Assembly (NCBI GenBank): GCA_030916565.1
Contig: JAUPWL010000002.1
Location: 1-52,464, forward strand
Origin: Patescibacteria group bacterium
Lineage (GTDB): Bacteria; Patescibacteriota; Saccharimonadia; Saccharimonadales; Saccharimonadaceae
Reading direction: 5' to 3'
DNA: 52,464 nt
The notes below the pieces were generated by a model, which worked only from the letters and a program-made list of their open reading frames with translations, searched no databases and was not told where the DNA came from. A program made the translations under genes and the position numbers. How positions within the stretch are numbered: the first letter of the stretch is position 1; each line of letters begins with the position of its first letter. Positions 1 to 9,724 of the stretch are shown here, in pieces.

Positions 1-783
1 CGCACCGTTAAAATCGAAGAGGACATCGTGACGATGGGGACCAACGCTCGTAAAGCCTAGTATCCTGTCACGGTCGGTTGCCGATTCTAGATCTGCCAAT
101 AATTTCTGTTCATTATCCGCCGCTGTATGTGAATAGCGAATTGTCACAATATCTTTTGTCTGAGCAATTGTTCGATATGTCGATTGCAATCCGGAATTTA
201 AACGTTCCGATAATCGCCGCCGTACATCAATGATCTGTGCGCCATACTGCGCCAAACTCACGTTCCATGCGAATAGAGCATTGTCTGATGCGCCGGATTT
301 GAGTAATCGATTGCGCTGTAATAACGCTCGTTCATAACGTCGCAGGACTCGGCTATACCCAGGAATTAATTGCCCGGCAAACTGATCAATAAACTGCCTC
401 CGCCGAGCAGGCGATCCATGTAATAGACGTAAATCATCAGGTTCGAACAAGACGACCGGGTATTTTGTATTCTGCGACAAACGCACGCTAACTTTATCAT
501 CAACAACGAACTGTTTGGGTTTGGTCGCACCTGGTTGATATTTAACTGTACGGTTCTGATCATCAATCGTCAGTTCAATGCGCCACCAATCAGCATCGTG
601 TCGCAGCAAATCACTATCGCTCGCTTTGAACGAATGACCGCCAAGCGCCACCATGATTGCTTCGATCAGTGATGTTTTTCCACTACCGTTTGGACCGGTA
701 ATCACTGTCACTGTTCGAGAAAATTTCCTCGAAAAGCGGCGGTGCGATCGGATGTTTTCGACTGCCAGCGAACGAATAATCAT
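1..783 (-). CDS. recF: DNA replication/repair protein RecF (partial, runs off window start)
   Basis: Reverse-strand frame open to window edge from ATG at 783: MIIRSLAVENIRSHRRFSRKFSRTVTVITGPNGSGKTSLIEAI..., Walker A GPNGSGKTS; adjacent to dnaN. Absent from ORF track because truncated. Confidence 0.93.
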   Translation of the reverse strand, partial: MIIRSLAVENIRSHRRFSRKFSRTVTVITGPNGSGKTSLIEAIMVALGGHSFKASDSDLLRHDADWWRIELTIDDQNRTVKYQPGATKPKQFVVDDKVSVRLSQNTKYPVVLFEPDDLRLLHGSPARRRQFIDQFAGQLIPGYSRVLRRYERALLQRNRLLKSGASDNALFAWNVSLAQYGAQIIDVRRRLSERLNSGLQSTYRTIAQTKDIVTIRYSHTAADNEQKLLADLESATDRDRILGFTSVGPHRHDVLFDFNGA

Positions 784-784
784 A

Positions 785-1885
785 CTAACTCTTTAGTGGC
801 ATGATCACGTGCTGATAATCATTGTCGGGCGTGTTCGATTCCAGCACACATGGTGATAGTTTTCCACTGAATCGGAATGTCACTTCGTTACCTTCGGTGA
901 CTGCCAATGCTTCAGTTAAATAGCGCGAGTTGAGGGTGACCTGGCCATCAGTATTAATATCGGCCTCTGCTTCTGAGGTGTTTTCGCCTAATTCACTTGC
1001 AACAGAATGAAGCGATACTGTGTTTTTGTCGCTATTTGCAGTAATTGTCACACTACCACCTGATTCACGTGCGAACAGTCCGGCAACCTTGGTAATCTGT
1101 GCAAATTCCGATCGGCCAATTGTAATCACGGTTTCAGACGATGCGGGGATTAACTGGCGATAATCAGGGAAATTACCATCGATCAAACGACTCGTAATCT
1201 CGGCGTCGTTCATACGGAATCGTACTTGTGATTCATCGAACAGTACTTCGACTTCCGTCACATCATCACTGAGCGTGCGTAGTACTTCCTGCAGTGTTGA
1301 TGTCGGGATAATTGCCGCAACATCACTCTTGGTTGCTACTAATCGTTTTTCGGACAATCGATAGCCATCCGTTGCCGCCAGGTAGAGTGCGCCATCATGC
1401 GAGTGCCAATAAACACCAGTCAATACAGGACGGGTAGAGTCACTACTGGTTGTCAGGATCGTTTGAGTAATTGCCTGTTTTAACGCTGATGTATCAATAG
1501 CATAAGATACTGCTGTTTTATCATTGATCGTTGGCAGTTCAGGAAAATCATCGGCAACCGCACCGTTGATTGTTGAGCTATAGCCTTCAGCTTCAAGATG
1601 TAATTTATTATCTTTTACTTTTAATGTCACCGTTGTCTTTGGCAGACTGGCAACAAATTCCGTAATCAAACGAGAGGGGACAGTAATCGCACCTTCGTTA
1701 ATAATCTTGGCACCTATATGTTGTGTTGAGGCAATTTCTAAATTCGTTGCTGCAACCATTAACCGTGTACCATCGGTTCGAAGTAATATGTTGCTCAGTA
1801 TAGGCAATTGCGTTTTTGTACCCGCAACACGAGACGCCGCACCAAGTGCACGAGTGAGATTTTCTTGTGTGACAGTCAGTTCCAT
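785..1885 (-). CDS. dnaN: DNA polymerase III subunit beta (sliding clamp)
   Basis: 366 aa; N-terminus MELTVTQENLTRALGAASRVAG, C-terminus YQHVIMPLKS; synteny with dnaA/recF. Confidence 0.97.
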   Translation of the reverse strand: MELTVTQENLTRALGAASRVAGTKTQLPILSNILLRTDGTRLMVAATNLEIASTQHIGAKIINEGAITVPSRLITEFVASLPKTTVTLKVKDNKLHLEAEGYSSTINGAVADDFPELPTINDKTAVSYAIDTSALKQAITQTILTTSSDSTRPVLTGVYWHSHDGALYLAATDGYRLSEKRLVATKSDVAAIIPTSTLQEVLRTLSDDVTEVEVLFDESQVRFRMNDAEITSRLIDGNFPDYRQLIPASSETVITIGRSEFAQITKVAGLFARESGGSVTITANSDKNTVSLHSVASELGENTSEAEADINTDGQVTLNSRYLTEALAVTEGNEVTFRFSGKLSPCVLESNTPDNDYQHVIMPLKS

Positions 1886-2164
1886 TATTATTACCTTTCT
1901 TTACTTTTTAAATTTGTTGTAGTGGTTATAGGTAGTGTGGAAAGTGGGGAAAACAGGCCGATTAACAGATATAATTGAGCCATTTTTGCCTGTGGGAATC
2001 GTTGCGGGAAAAGGTCGGTTAAATCGGGTACAAAGCTGTGGTTATACACGTGTTGGCGAGGGCGAGTTGTGGTGTATACGCTCATCTGTGGACGTCCATC
2101 CACGTTTTTTCGGCGCTGTGACCCCACGAAGTTCACAACTTTTCCCCATGCAGAAAGTATAGTG

Positions 2165-3520
2165 CTAGGCATAAAGTCGCTCCCGTATCTCGGCAACTTG
2201 TTCACGAACGGTGAAATCTAACTTGATCGATTTTTCGATCTTTTCGACTGAGTGAATCGCAGTGGTGTGGTCTTTACGACCCAGCTCACTCGCAATCTTT
2301 GGAAAACTCAGGTGTAGTTCGCTACGCAAAAGATACATTGCAATTTGTCGCGGTGTCACGATATGTTTATCGCGCTGAGCACTGCAGATTTCTGCTGGTG
2401 ACAATGAGAAGTATTTGGCGGTTTTGTCGATGATTTGTTTGGACGTTACGTGTTGTGGACGAGATCGTCGAACGTTACCTAGTAGTCCCTCAGCGGTACT
2501 GACATCTGGTGTTACACCACGCATCTCGGCGTAGGCGAGGAGTTGATTCAACGCACCTTCGAGTTCACGGATGTTTGTTTTGATATTGTTGGCGAGGTAT
2601 TCAACAGTTTCACGGTCCAGTTCGATATTTGATAATGCTGCTTTTGCCTCAATAATCGCACAGCGGGTTTCAAAATCAGGCATTTGAATATCAATAGGCA
2701 TGCCCATTTCGAATCGACTGCGGAGACGTTCGGTCAATGTTGGAATACTCCGAGGTGGCTTGTCGCTCGTGATGATGATCTGTTTATTATTCTGGTGCAG
2801 TGCATTAAATGTGTGGAAGAATTCTTCCTGTGTCTTTTCCTTGTTGGCAATAAACTGCATGTCATCGATGATGAGTACATCGACATTACGGTATTTATCA
2901 GAAAAGCCTTTTTTCTTGAATCGAATACTATCAAGGAATTCTTTGACGAAAGTTTCAGAACTTATATAGACAACACGGGCATCCGGTTGGTTTTTGACAA
3001 TTTCGTTACCAACTGCCTGTGCAAGGTGAGTTTTACCCAAACCAACGCCACCGTAAAGGAAGAGTGGGTTGTATTTTGTGCCTGGATATTGGGCGACTGC
3101 TTGGCAGGCGGTGTAGGCCAGGTCGTTACTAGACCCAACGATAAAATTCGAGAATGTATAACGAGGATTGAGACTGCCATTTTGCGTGACTGGAGCAGTC
3201 AGTCGTGAGCTATTTTCGGTGACGTCTGGTCGTGCGGCCATTGTTGTTTCGCGACTGACGGTTGTGCGACGACCACTAGATGATTTCACGATATATTCTA
3301 TATGTGCTGGTTCAACGCCGTTTTTCGCCAGAATTTGTTTGATTTGGTCGGTGAATTTTACCTGGAACTGACGAACGGCAAATATATTTGGTACCGCAAT
3401 TGTTACTTGTTCGTCGGTGCATTCGACAAGTTCAGTGTTTTTGAACCACGTGACAAACGTCGCATGGGGAACCGATAGTTCGATTTCACCCAGGACGCTT
3501 TGCCATAATGTGTTCTGCAC
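2165..3520 (-). CDS. dnaA: Chromosomal replication initiator protein DnaA
   Basis: 451 aa; NPLFLYGGVGLGKTHLAQAVGNE, VLIIDDMQFIANK, C-terminal DnaA-box-binding motif KDHTTAIHSVEKIEK. Confidence 0.98.
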   Translation of the reverse strand: MQNTLWQSVLGEIELSVPHATFVTWFKNTELVECTDEQVTIAVPNIFAVRQFQVKFTDQIKQILAKNGVEPAHIEYIVKSSSGRRTTVSRETTMAARPDVTENSSRLTAPVTQNGSLNPRYTFSNFIVGSSNDLAYTACQAVAQYPGTKYNPLFLYGGVGLGKTHLAQAVGNEIVKNQPDARVVYISSETFVKEFLDSIRFKKKGFSDKYRNVDVLIIDDMQFIANKEKTQEEFFHTFNALHQNNKQIIITSDKPPRSIPTLTERLRSRFEMGMPIDIQMPDFETRCAIIEAKAALSNIELDRETVEYLANNIKTNIRELEGALNQLLAYAEMRGVTPDVSTAEGLLGNVRRSRPQHVTSKQIIDKTAKYFSLSPAEICSAQRDKHIVTPRQIAMYLLRSELHLSFPKIASELGRKDHTTAIHSVEKIEKSIKLDFTVREQVAEIRERLYA

Positions 3521-3756
3521 TTGTTTTTCCCTCTTAAGTCTCTGTTACCGCCTAGCGGCGCGATTTATGTCACTACTATAATTCAGCCCCGACTTTTCCA
3601 CAACTGTAAAAGATACAGCAACCAGAAATCTTAATAGGGGAGCGACTTTTCCACAGTTCAGTGTTCAATCTATAAATGTGTGGATAAAGTAGACATTTCG
3701 GTGGATAACCCTTTGCCATTGATAAAAAATCAAAAATAATGTAAAGTAATAAAGTT
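3521..3756. promoter_or_regulatory. Candidate oriC (dnaA-rpmH intergenic) with DnaA-box-like sites
   Basis: TGTGGATAA at 3679-3687, GGTGGATAA at 3700-3708, two CGACTTTTCCACA copies at 3590-3602 and 3643-3655; divergent transcription on either side. Confidence 0.7.
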
Positions 3757-3894
3757 ATGCCAAAAAGGACTCACCAACCACACACTCGCCATCGTGCTCG
3801 CACGCATGGTTTTCGTGCGCGCATTTCCAGCAAAGCTGGTCGTGCCGTACTAAAGCGTCGCCGTATTAAAGGCCGCGCTCGACTAACAGTCTAG
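3757..3894 (+). CDS. rpmH: 50S ribosomal protein L34
   Basis: [45 protein letters not shown], 45 aa; below ORF-track length cutoff. Confidence 0.97.
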   Translation: MPKRTHQPHTRHRARTHGFRARISSKAGRAVLKRRRIKGRARLTV

Positions 3895-3899
3895 GAAAT

Positions 3900-3925
3900 C
3901 TCCGCCATCTCGGCGGAGTTTTTTA
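3900..3925 (+). terminator. Rho-independent terminator after rpmH
   Basis: CTCCGCC-ATCTC-GGCGGAG followed by TTTTTTT. Confidence 0.85.
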
Positions 3926-3958
3926 ATTCATACCCGTTAACTCCGTTATACTAATATC

Positions 3959-4309
3959 ATGCTTGCGTTCAAATATCGTTTTCATGGTCACGGCAGTCTG
4001 CGCTATGTTTATGCACATGGCAAAACTGTTCGTTCTCATTTGATTACGCTCAAACATAGCGCACATCCCAAACGCCAGAATCCTCGTGTTGCAATTGTGA
4101 TTAGCAAAAAGGTGATCAAAGGCGCTGTCGGTCGCAACCGTGTTCGTCGTCGACTCTACGAGCTAATGCGTCATGAACTACCGAATATTAAAGAGAATAG
4201 TGATTTAGTGCTGATGGTCTTTTCGGCCGAGGTCTTGTCGTTGCCATCAACCGAACTTTTGGCAACTGTACGACAATTATTAAACGAGGCTGACGTCTAT
4301 AAAAAATAG
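3959..4309 (+). CDS. rnpA: Ribonuclease P protein component
   Basis: 116 aa; RVAIVISKKVIKGAVGRNRVRRRLYELMR signature; synteny rpmH-rnpA-yidC. Confidence 0.95.
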   Translation: MLAFKYRFHGHGSLRYVYAHGKTVRSHLITLKHSAHPKRQNPRVAIVISKKVIKGAVGRNRVRRRLYELMRHELPNIKENSDLVLMVFSAEVLSLPSTELLATVRQLLNEADVYKK

Positions 4310-4369
4310 ATAAAAACTGGTACAATGAGAGACATTAAATCTGACTACGAAGTGGAGTTGTAAGTCACC

Positions 4370-5329
4370 GTGAATATATTTGAACTACTTGTTGTACAAC
4401 CTTTGTTCAACCTGCTGATGCTACTGTATGCTGTCATTCCTGGCGGCGATTTTGGTCTGACAATTATTATCTTTACAATCCTGATGCGTCTTGCGATCCA
4501 TCCGTTGGTGCGCAAACAATTGCACCAAACAAAAGCAATGCGCAAGATGCAGCCAGAGCTAGAAGAAATCAAGCGACAAACAAAAGGCAACAAGCAGCTG
4601 CAAGGTATCCAGATGATGGAGCTGTACAAAAAGCATGGTGTCAGCCCATTCCGTTCTATTGGTATCTTGTTGATTCAGCTACCAATCTTTTTGTCGCTCT
4701 ATATCGTGATCCAGGTGTTTACGCTCCACGCGAATGAACTATCGAAATGGACATATGATTTCTTGCAGAACATTGGTCCAATCAAAACGATTATCGAGAA
4801 TCCATCAACACTCAACCTGAACCTGTTTGGCTTGGTTGATTTGACCAAACACGCATTTGCGAACGGTAATGTCAGCTGGGTACTTGTTGTTCTTGCAATC
4901 GTTGCCGCTGTCGGTCAGTTCTTCCAGAGCAAACAGACAATGCCACAGACGAATAACCGCAAAATCCGTGACATCCTGAAGGAAGCAGCAGAAGGCAAAG
5001 AAGCAGACCAGGCAGAAGTAAATAGCGCGATCATGGCAAAAATGATCTATGTCTTTCCATTCTTTATGCTGTTTATTATGCTCAGCCTGCCAGGCGCGGT
5101 TGCATTGTACTATGCCGTACAGACGATTGTTGCCGTGATACAGCAGCACTTTATCCTACAGGAAGACGAAGAAGAGCTAGAAGAAATTGCCTCTGAACAC
5201 CCAGCGAAATCGTCAACCAAGACGAACGCAAAGGCTCGCGCAAAAGCAGCTAAAGAAGCAAATGTAACGCGTATCGTCGCAAAGGGTTCTCGGCCATCCA
5301 AGGCAAAAAAGTACAAAGGAGGTAAATAA
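4370..5329 (+). CDS. yidC: Membrane protein insertase YidC/Oxa1 family (GTG start)
   Basis: 319 aa; GDFGLTIIIFTILMRLAIHPL...KQLHQTKAMRKMQPELEEIK; multiple TM segments, basic C-terminus. Confidence 0.95.
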   Translation: MNIFELLVVQPLFNLLMLLYAVIPGGDFGLTIIIFTILMRLAIHPLVRKQLHQTKAMRKMQPELEEIKRQTKGNKQLQGIQMMELYKKHGVSPFRSIGILLIQLPIFLSLYIVIQVFTLHANELSKWTYDFLQNIGPIKTIIENPSTLNLNLFGLVDLTKHAFANGNVSWVLVVLAIVAAVGQFFQSKQTMPQTNNRKIRDILKEAAEGKEADQAEVNSAIMAKMIYVFPFFMLFIMLSLPGAVALYYAVQTIVAVIQQHFILQEDEEELEEIASEHPAKSSTKTNAKARAKAAKEANVTRIVAKGSRPSKAKKYKGGK

Positions 5330-5790
5330 TGAATGCAGAAGAAACATTGGAATTCGCCAAGAAGTATGTTGCTGATGTGTTATCTTTCTTTGAAGTAAAT
5401 GTCGATGTTGATGTCACGATGGCTGACGATGTGATCGAACTATCTGTTCCGTCAACAGAGATTAACAGTATCCTGATTGGTAAAAATGCCGAAACACTAC
5501 GTAGCCTGCAATTCTTGCTATCGACAACCCTACGCGGCAAGGGCGCTGATGTTGTCCGCGTCAACATCGACGTCGCTGATTACAAGAAACAGCGTGCTGA
5601 CAAGGTCGCCAAACAGGCCAAAGAATGGATCGAAGAAGTGCTCCGCACTGGCGATTCATACATCGCACGACTGAACGCCGCAGATCGTCGCATCGTTCAT
5701 CATGTCGCGAGTGACTACGAAAACATCCGAACCTTTTCCGAAGGCGAAGGTCGCGATCGTCACATTGTTATCGCACAACAATCATCATAA
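5329..5790 (+). CDS. jag: Jag/KhpB-type KH-R3H RNA-binding protein
   Basis: 153 aa; LIGKNAETLRSLQFLLS (KH) and R3H-like AADRRIVHHVASDYENIRTFSEGEGRDRHIVI; downstream of yidC. Confidence 0.9.
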   Translation: MNAEETLEFAKKYVADVLSFFEVNVDVDVTMADDVIELSVPSTEINSILIGKNAETLRSLQFLLSTTLRGKGADVVRVNIDVADYKKQRADKVAKQAKEWIEEVLRTGDSYIARLNAADRRIVHHVASDYENIRTFSEGEGRDRHIVIAQQSS

Positions 5791-5805
5791 TTGTAGAAAC
5801 AGTAT

Positions 5806-6900
5806 CTAGAGGAGCGCTCGATTATAAACATCGAGCGTTTCTTGTGCCATACGTTGCCACGAATATTTTTTCACCTGCGCTGTACCTTTTTTGATGAGGT
5901 CTTTGCGGAGTTTTGTATCATCCAGAATGCGTTCGATTTGATCGGCCATTTCACCTGGGTCGGATGGATCAAAGTACAGAGCCGCGTCACCCAGGACTTC
6001 AGGCATACAGGTGGCATTGCTACTGACGACTGGTGCGCCGTGACGCATTGCCTCGAGCGGCGGCAAACCAAATCCTTCCATAAAACTAGGGAACACATAG
6101 GCGGCGCAGTTGCTGTAGAACCACGCCAACTGATCGTCGCTAGCAAAGCCAAAGAAATGTACATGGCGGTAGCCGCGTTCTTGTGCCCAACGTTCGAGTT
6201 CGTGACTGGTCTCGTCGCGTTTACCGATAATCACCAACCATAGATCAGGATATTTTTTCAACAGCAGCTGGTGTGCTTCGATAGCGCCTTTTTGGTTCTT
6301 GTATTTTTCAGCGCGACCGACAGTCAGTATGAATTGTTTGCCAGCGAATTTCTTTACCAGTTCTTCATGTTTTGACACCAGATCAGCCGCTTCGTAGGTG
6401 ACGACGACCTTGTCATCGGCAATAGGTTGGAACGCGATCAGATCGTCTTTGGTGTACTGTGTCGGTGTCAGGATGAATGTCGCTCGTTTCGTGACAACGC
6501 GCAGCAACTGGGCGAATATCGTCTGTTTCATTTTGAGAGTCGTTGGTGACATACCTTCGTTTTCTGTGATCCGCAGTAGGTTGAGATCATGCACCGTCGT
6601 CACAGCGTTCCGGTTGAACAGGAACGGTTGCTGTGGCATGCAAAAATGCACCAAATCAGCATCGAGTTTCAGTAAAAACAGATAGAATCCGAATTGTTCA
6701 CTCGTGGTGTATTGATGGTAATCAGCCGCAACGACAGTGAAATTATCATTGGTTGGTTTCCAAAAATCTTTGTCTTTGGCGCGGACGAGCACACTGAACC
6801 TGTGTGGAGATTCAATCTTTTCCAAATAGGTGAGCAGTCGTTCGATATAGCGACCGGTGCTCGAATTAATAATGCGGGCATCGATGGCGATATGGGCCAT
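5806..6900 (-). CDS. Glycosyltransferase family 4 (GT-B)
   Basis: 364 aa; FILTVGRAEKYKNQKGAIEA...FPSFMEGFGLPPLEAMRHGAPVVSSNATCMPEVLGDAALYF. Confidence 0.92.
   Translation of the reverse strand: MAHIAIDARIINSSTGRYIERLLTYLEKIESPHRFSVLVRAKDKDFWKPTNDNFTVVAADYHQYTTSEQFGFYLFLLKLDADLVHFCMPQQPFLFNRNAVTTVHDLNLLRITENEGMSPTTLKMKQTIFAQLLRVVTKRATFILTPTQYTKDDLIAFQPIADDKVVVTYEAADLVSKHEELVKKFAGKQFILTVGRAEKYKNQKGAIEAHQLLLKKYPDLWLVIIGKRDETSHELERWAQERGYRHVHFFGFASDDQLAWFYSNCAAYVFPSFMEGFGLPPLEAMRHGAPVVSSNATCMPEVLGDAALYFDPSDPGEMADQIERILDDTKLRKDLIKKGTAQVKKYSWQRMAQETLDVYNRALL
5815..5840 (+). terminator. Probable terminator of rpmH-jag operon, overlapping 3' end of convergent GT
   Basis: CGCTCGAT-TATAAAC-ATCGAGCG perfect stem then TTTCTT. 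Confidence 0.55.
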
Positions 6901-7847
6901 TATTTTTTCGCTTTCTTGTGGGATGCGTGGTATTGCTCGACCAGATAGAGCGGGCGGTGTTTTGTTTCGTTAAAGATACGTCCAATGTATTCGCCAATAA
7001 TGCCGAGTGATAATAATTGCACGCCACCAAGGAACAAAATAACCGCCATCAGTGATGAGTAGCCAGATCCAGTTGATTCGCCGAATAGCGGTCGGACTAA
7101 CAGATAAATAATATAGATAAACGATACAAACGACACCAAAATACCGAGGATTGAGGCAACCCGTAGTGGGGCAGTGGTAAAACTGGTAATACCGCTAATC
7201 GCCAGATCAAGAAGCTTCACATAGCTCCATTTTGTTTCGCCAGCTGCGCGCGGATCTCGATCGTAGAGGATTTCTTTTTTGTTGAATCCAACTTGGCTGA
7301 ATATTGCTTTGGCGTTGCGCTGTGATTCGCGGAATTGTTTGATCGATTCGACGACGCGGCGATCCAGCAGGCGGAAATCACCAGTATCTTCCTGGATAGG
7401 AATACGGGTCACGCTCTGTAGTAGTGCGTAATACTGTTTGCTGGTGAATTTCTTTAACCATGTTTCGCCTTCACGTGATCGGCGTTTGGCATAGACATCG
7501 TCATAGCCTTCTTCCCACAGTTTGATCATTTCAGGGATTAATTCCGGTGGATCCTGCAGATCAGCGTCGACGATAACCAGTGCGTCGCCCTTTACATGGT
7601 CGATACCGGCAATCATGGCGATCTCTTTGCCGAAATTGCGGGATAGATTGATATAACTCACGCGGTGATCTTGTTCGGCGTGGTGTTTGATAATTTCGAG
7701 TGTGCGGTCGCGGCTGCCGTCATTAACGAACAAGAACTCGAACGAATATTGAGATTCACGATCGGCCAGTGTCGAGAGACGTTCAAACAGTGCGGGTAAT
7801 ACCTGTTCCTCGTTATACGCGGGAATCAGGACTGTAATAGACTTCAT
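6900..7847 (-). CDS. Glycosyltransferase family 2, polyprenyl-phosphate sugar synthase type (DPM1/GtrB-like)
   Basis: 315 aa; VLIPAYNEEQVLPALFERL, VIVDADLQDPPELIPEMI, C-terminal two TM segments. Confidence 0.92.
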   Translation of the reverse strand: MKSITVLIPAYNEEQVLPALFERLSTLADRESQYSFEFLFVNDGSRDRTLEIIKHHAEQDHRVSYINLSRNFGKEIAMIAGIDHVKGDALVIVDADLQDPPELIPEMIKLWEEGYDDVYAKRRSREGETWLKKFTSKQYYALLQSVTRIPIQEDTGDFRLLDRRVVESIKQFRESQRNAKAIFSQVGFNKKEILYDRDPRAAGETKWSYVKLLDLAISGITSFTTAPLRVASILGILVSFVSFIYIIYLLVRPLFGESTGSGYSSLMAVILFLGGVQLLSLGIIGEYIGRIFNETKHRPLYLVEQYHASHKKAKK

Positions 7848-7879
7848 AACCTAAGTATATCAGATGAAAATGTTGTATT

Positions 7880-7962
7880 TTTAAACCTAACGGATTCGTT
7901 ACCTTTAAAAAATAACAGAGAAGAAGTTGGTCTTTAAACCTAACGGATTCGTTACCTTTAAA
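7880..7962. repeat. Two perfect 30-bp direct repeats (53-bp period), each with imperfect dyad
   Basis: TTTAAACCTAACGGATTCGTTACCTTTAAA at 7880-7909 and 7933-7962; inner dyad TAACG-GATT-CGTTA. Confidence 0.95.
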
Positions 7963-7965
7963 CTC

Positions 7966-7996
7966 TTGACACTAAAGGTTATAAATAGTAACCTTT
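7966..7996 (+). promoter_or_regulatory. Candidate promoter with overlapping operator for KilA-N gene
   Basis: TTGACA at 7966-7971; perfect inverted repeat AAAGGTTA-N7-TAACCTTT at 7974-7996, covering the expected -10. Confidence 0.6.
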
Positions 7997-8012
7997 AAAA
8001 AACGGAGGGTAT

Positions 8013-8870
8013 ATGCCTAAAAGAAAATCAGAAATCATAATCAAGGACGCAGCCATAAAAGTCTTGAATATTGACGGCCAGGACTATATTTGTTTGACTG
8101 ACATGATTAAAAATTATGGAGATGACCAGCTGATATATAGCTGGCTTCGTAATAGAAATACAGTAGAATTTTTAGGCGTATGGGAAACTCTTAATAATGC
8201 AGATTTCAACGCTGAGCAGTGGGATAGATACAGGAATCAGGCTGGCCTAAACAGCTTTAATCTAACACCAAAGAAATGGATTGATACTACCGGTGCCGTT
8301 GGACTTGTATCAAAGGCCGGTAGATACGGGGGTGGAACGTTCGCACAGAAAGATATTGCATTCGAGTTCGGATCGTATATCAGTCCTGAATTCAAACTCC
8401 TTATCATTAAAGAATTCCAGCGCCTCAAGGATCTTGAGCTCGAAAATGAGCAATGGGACTACCGACGGTTTCTTACCAAGGTTAACTACAAACTTCAAAC
8501 AAATGCTGTTAAAGAAGTGCTTTTGCCTCTAACAACCTTGCCTCAGAATAAATCGGGAATCGTCTATGCGGAAGAAGCCGATGTTGTTAATCTGGCAATT
8601 TTCGGCGTAACCGCCAAGGAATGGCGTCAACGCCACCCGGCAAAATCCAAAAGAGGAAATATCAGAGACTTTGCTACAATTGAGCAACTGACAGTACTGG
8701 CCAATTTAGAGAGCCTAAACTCTATGTTGATTAGTGATGGATATAACAAAACCACACGTTATGAAAAATTACACGTAGAAGCTCAACGGCAGTTAAGTAG
8801 TCTTATCGCTAGCAAACTACGGCTTAACCCTAGTATAGATACAGAAAAGATACTCAAGTCGGGTGACTAA
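8013..8870 (+). CDS. KilA-N domain-containing DNA-binding protein
   Basis: 285 aa; ICLTDMIKNYGDDQLIYSWLRNRNTVEFLGVWETLNN...GRYGGGTFAQKDIAFEFGSYISPEFKLLIIKEFQRLK; RBS GGAGGG upstream. Confidence 0.85.
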   Translation: MPKRKSEIIIKDAAIKVLNIDGQDYICLTDMIKNYGDDQLIYSWLRNRNTVEFLGVWETLNNADFNAEQWDRYRNQAGLNSFNLTPKKWIDTTGAVGLVSKAGRYGGGTFAQKDIAFEFGSYISPEFKLLIIKEFQRLKDLELENEQWDYRRFLTKVNYKLQTNAVKEVLLPLTTLPQNKSGIVYAEEADVVNLAIFGVTAKEWRQRHPAKSKRGNIRDFATIEQLTVLANLESLNSMLISDGYNKTTRYEKLHVEAQRQLSSLIASKLRLNPSIDTEKILKSGD

Positions 8871-9724
8871 CTCATCAAATCGACCAGTGTCGTAATGCTG
8901 TTGGTCGTGTGGATGCCTTTTTCGTGCAGATAGGCTGTTTTAGCGGCCGCTGATTCACGTTCACCGCCCAGAATGGCACCGGCATGCCCCAGCTGTACTC
9001 CGGCTGGTGCATGGTGTCCTGTGACGTACGCATAGACAGGTTTGGTGACGTGTTCGGCGATGTAGTCGGCGGCGCTGTATTCGCTTGTGCCACCGATCTC
9101 GCCAATCATGACAATACTGTCGACATCTGGATCGTTCTGGAACAGTTCCAGGCAATCGACAAAATCAGTTCCTTTGATAGGGTCGCCACCGATACCGATC
9201 ACGTATTTTTGTCCGATACCACGTTCTGTCAGATCAGCCATCGCCTCGTAGGTGAGGGTACCGCTGCGGCTGACGATACCGACGGTGCCGGGTAGGGAAA
9301 GGCTGGCTGGGATAATACCAAGTTTGGTCTGGCCAGGCAGTAATATACCGGGACAATTTGGTCCAATCAGTCTACTCCCCGACTTCTCCAAATGTTGCTT
9401 TATTTGCAACATATCGTGTACCGGAATGCCTTCGGTAATACAGACGATTAGCGGTATTTTGGCAGCAATAGCCTCGAGGATGGCGGCCTTGGCGTGTGCG
9501 GCTGGTACAAATATGACGCTCGTATCAACGGCCATGTCTGACTGGATATCTGCTATCGAATTGTATACGGGGATGCCATCGATATCTTGGCCAGCTTTGC
9601 CGGGTGATGTACCAGCAATGACCGACGTACCAGCGGCGACCATGGCGCGCGTATGAAATGCACCGTGGCTGCCGGTGATTCCCTGGACGATGACGTTTTT
9701 GCCGGTTAATAATGATTCGTTCAT
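8867..9724 (-). CDS. sucD: Succinate--CoA ligase subunit alpha
   Basis: 285 aa; NVIVQGITGSHGAFHTRAMVAAGTSVIAG, GPNCPGILLPGQTKLGIIPA, GHAGAILGGERESAAAKTAYL. Confidence 0.93.
   Translation of the reverse strand: MNESLLTGKNVIVQGITGSHGAFHTRAMVAAGTSVIAGTSPGKAGQDIDGIPVYNSIADIQSDMAVDTSVIFVPAAHAKAAILEAIAAKIPLIVCITEGIPVHDMLQIKQHLEKSGSRLIGPNCPGILLPGQTKLGIIPASLSLPGTVGIVSRSGTLTYEAMADLTERGIGQKYVIGIGGDPIKGTDFVDCLELFQNDPDVDSIVMIGEIGGTSEYSAADYIAEHVTKPVYAYVTGHHAPAGVQLGHAGAILGGERESAAAKTAYLHEKGIHTTNSITTLVDLMS

Noticed and set aside
366-566. 66-aa minus-strand ORF in the ORF track
   Set aside because: Lies inside the recF coding sequence in another frame; no family resemblance.
1891-2205. 104-aa ORF between dnaN and dnaA
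   Set aside because: Covers the dnaN-dnaA intergenic region and the dnaA 3' end; composition looks non-coding and DnaA-box-like sites lie within it.
2684-3208. 174-aa plus-strand ORF antisense to dnaA
   Set aside because: Shadow ORF of the conserved dnaA gene; same reasoning applies to the other long antisense ORFs over glmS, yidC, sucCD, GTs and galE.
7880-7962. CRISPR array
   Set aside because: Only two repeats, repeats contain dyads upstream of a promoter, and no cas genes.
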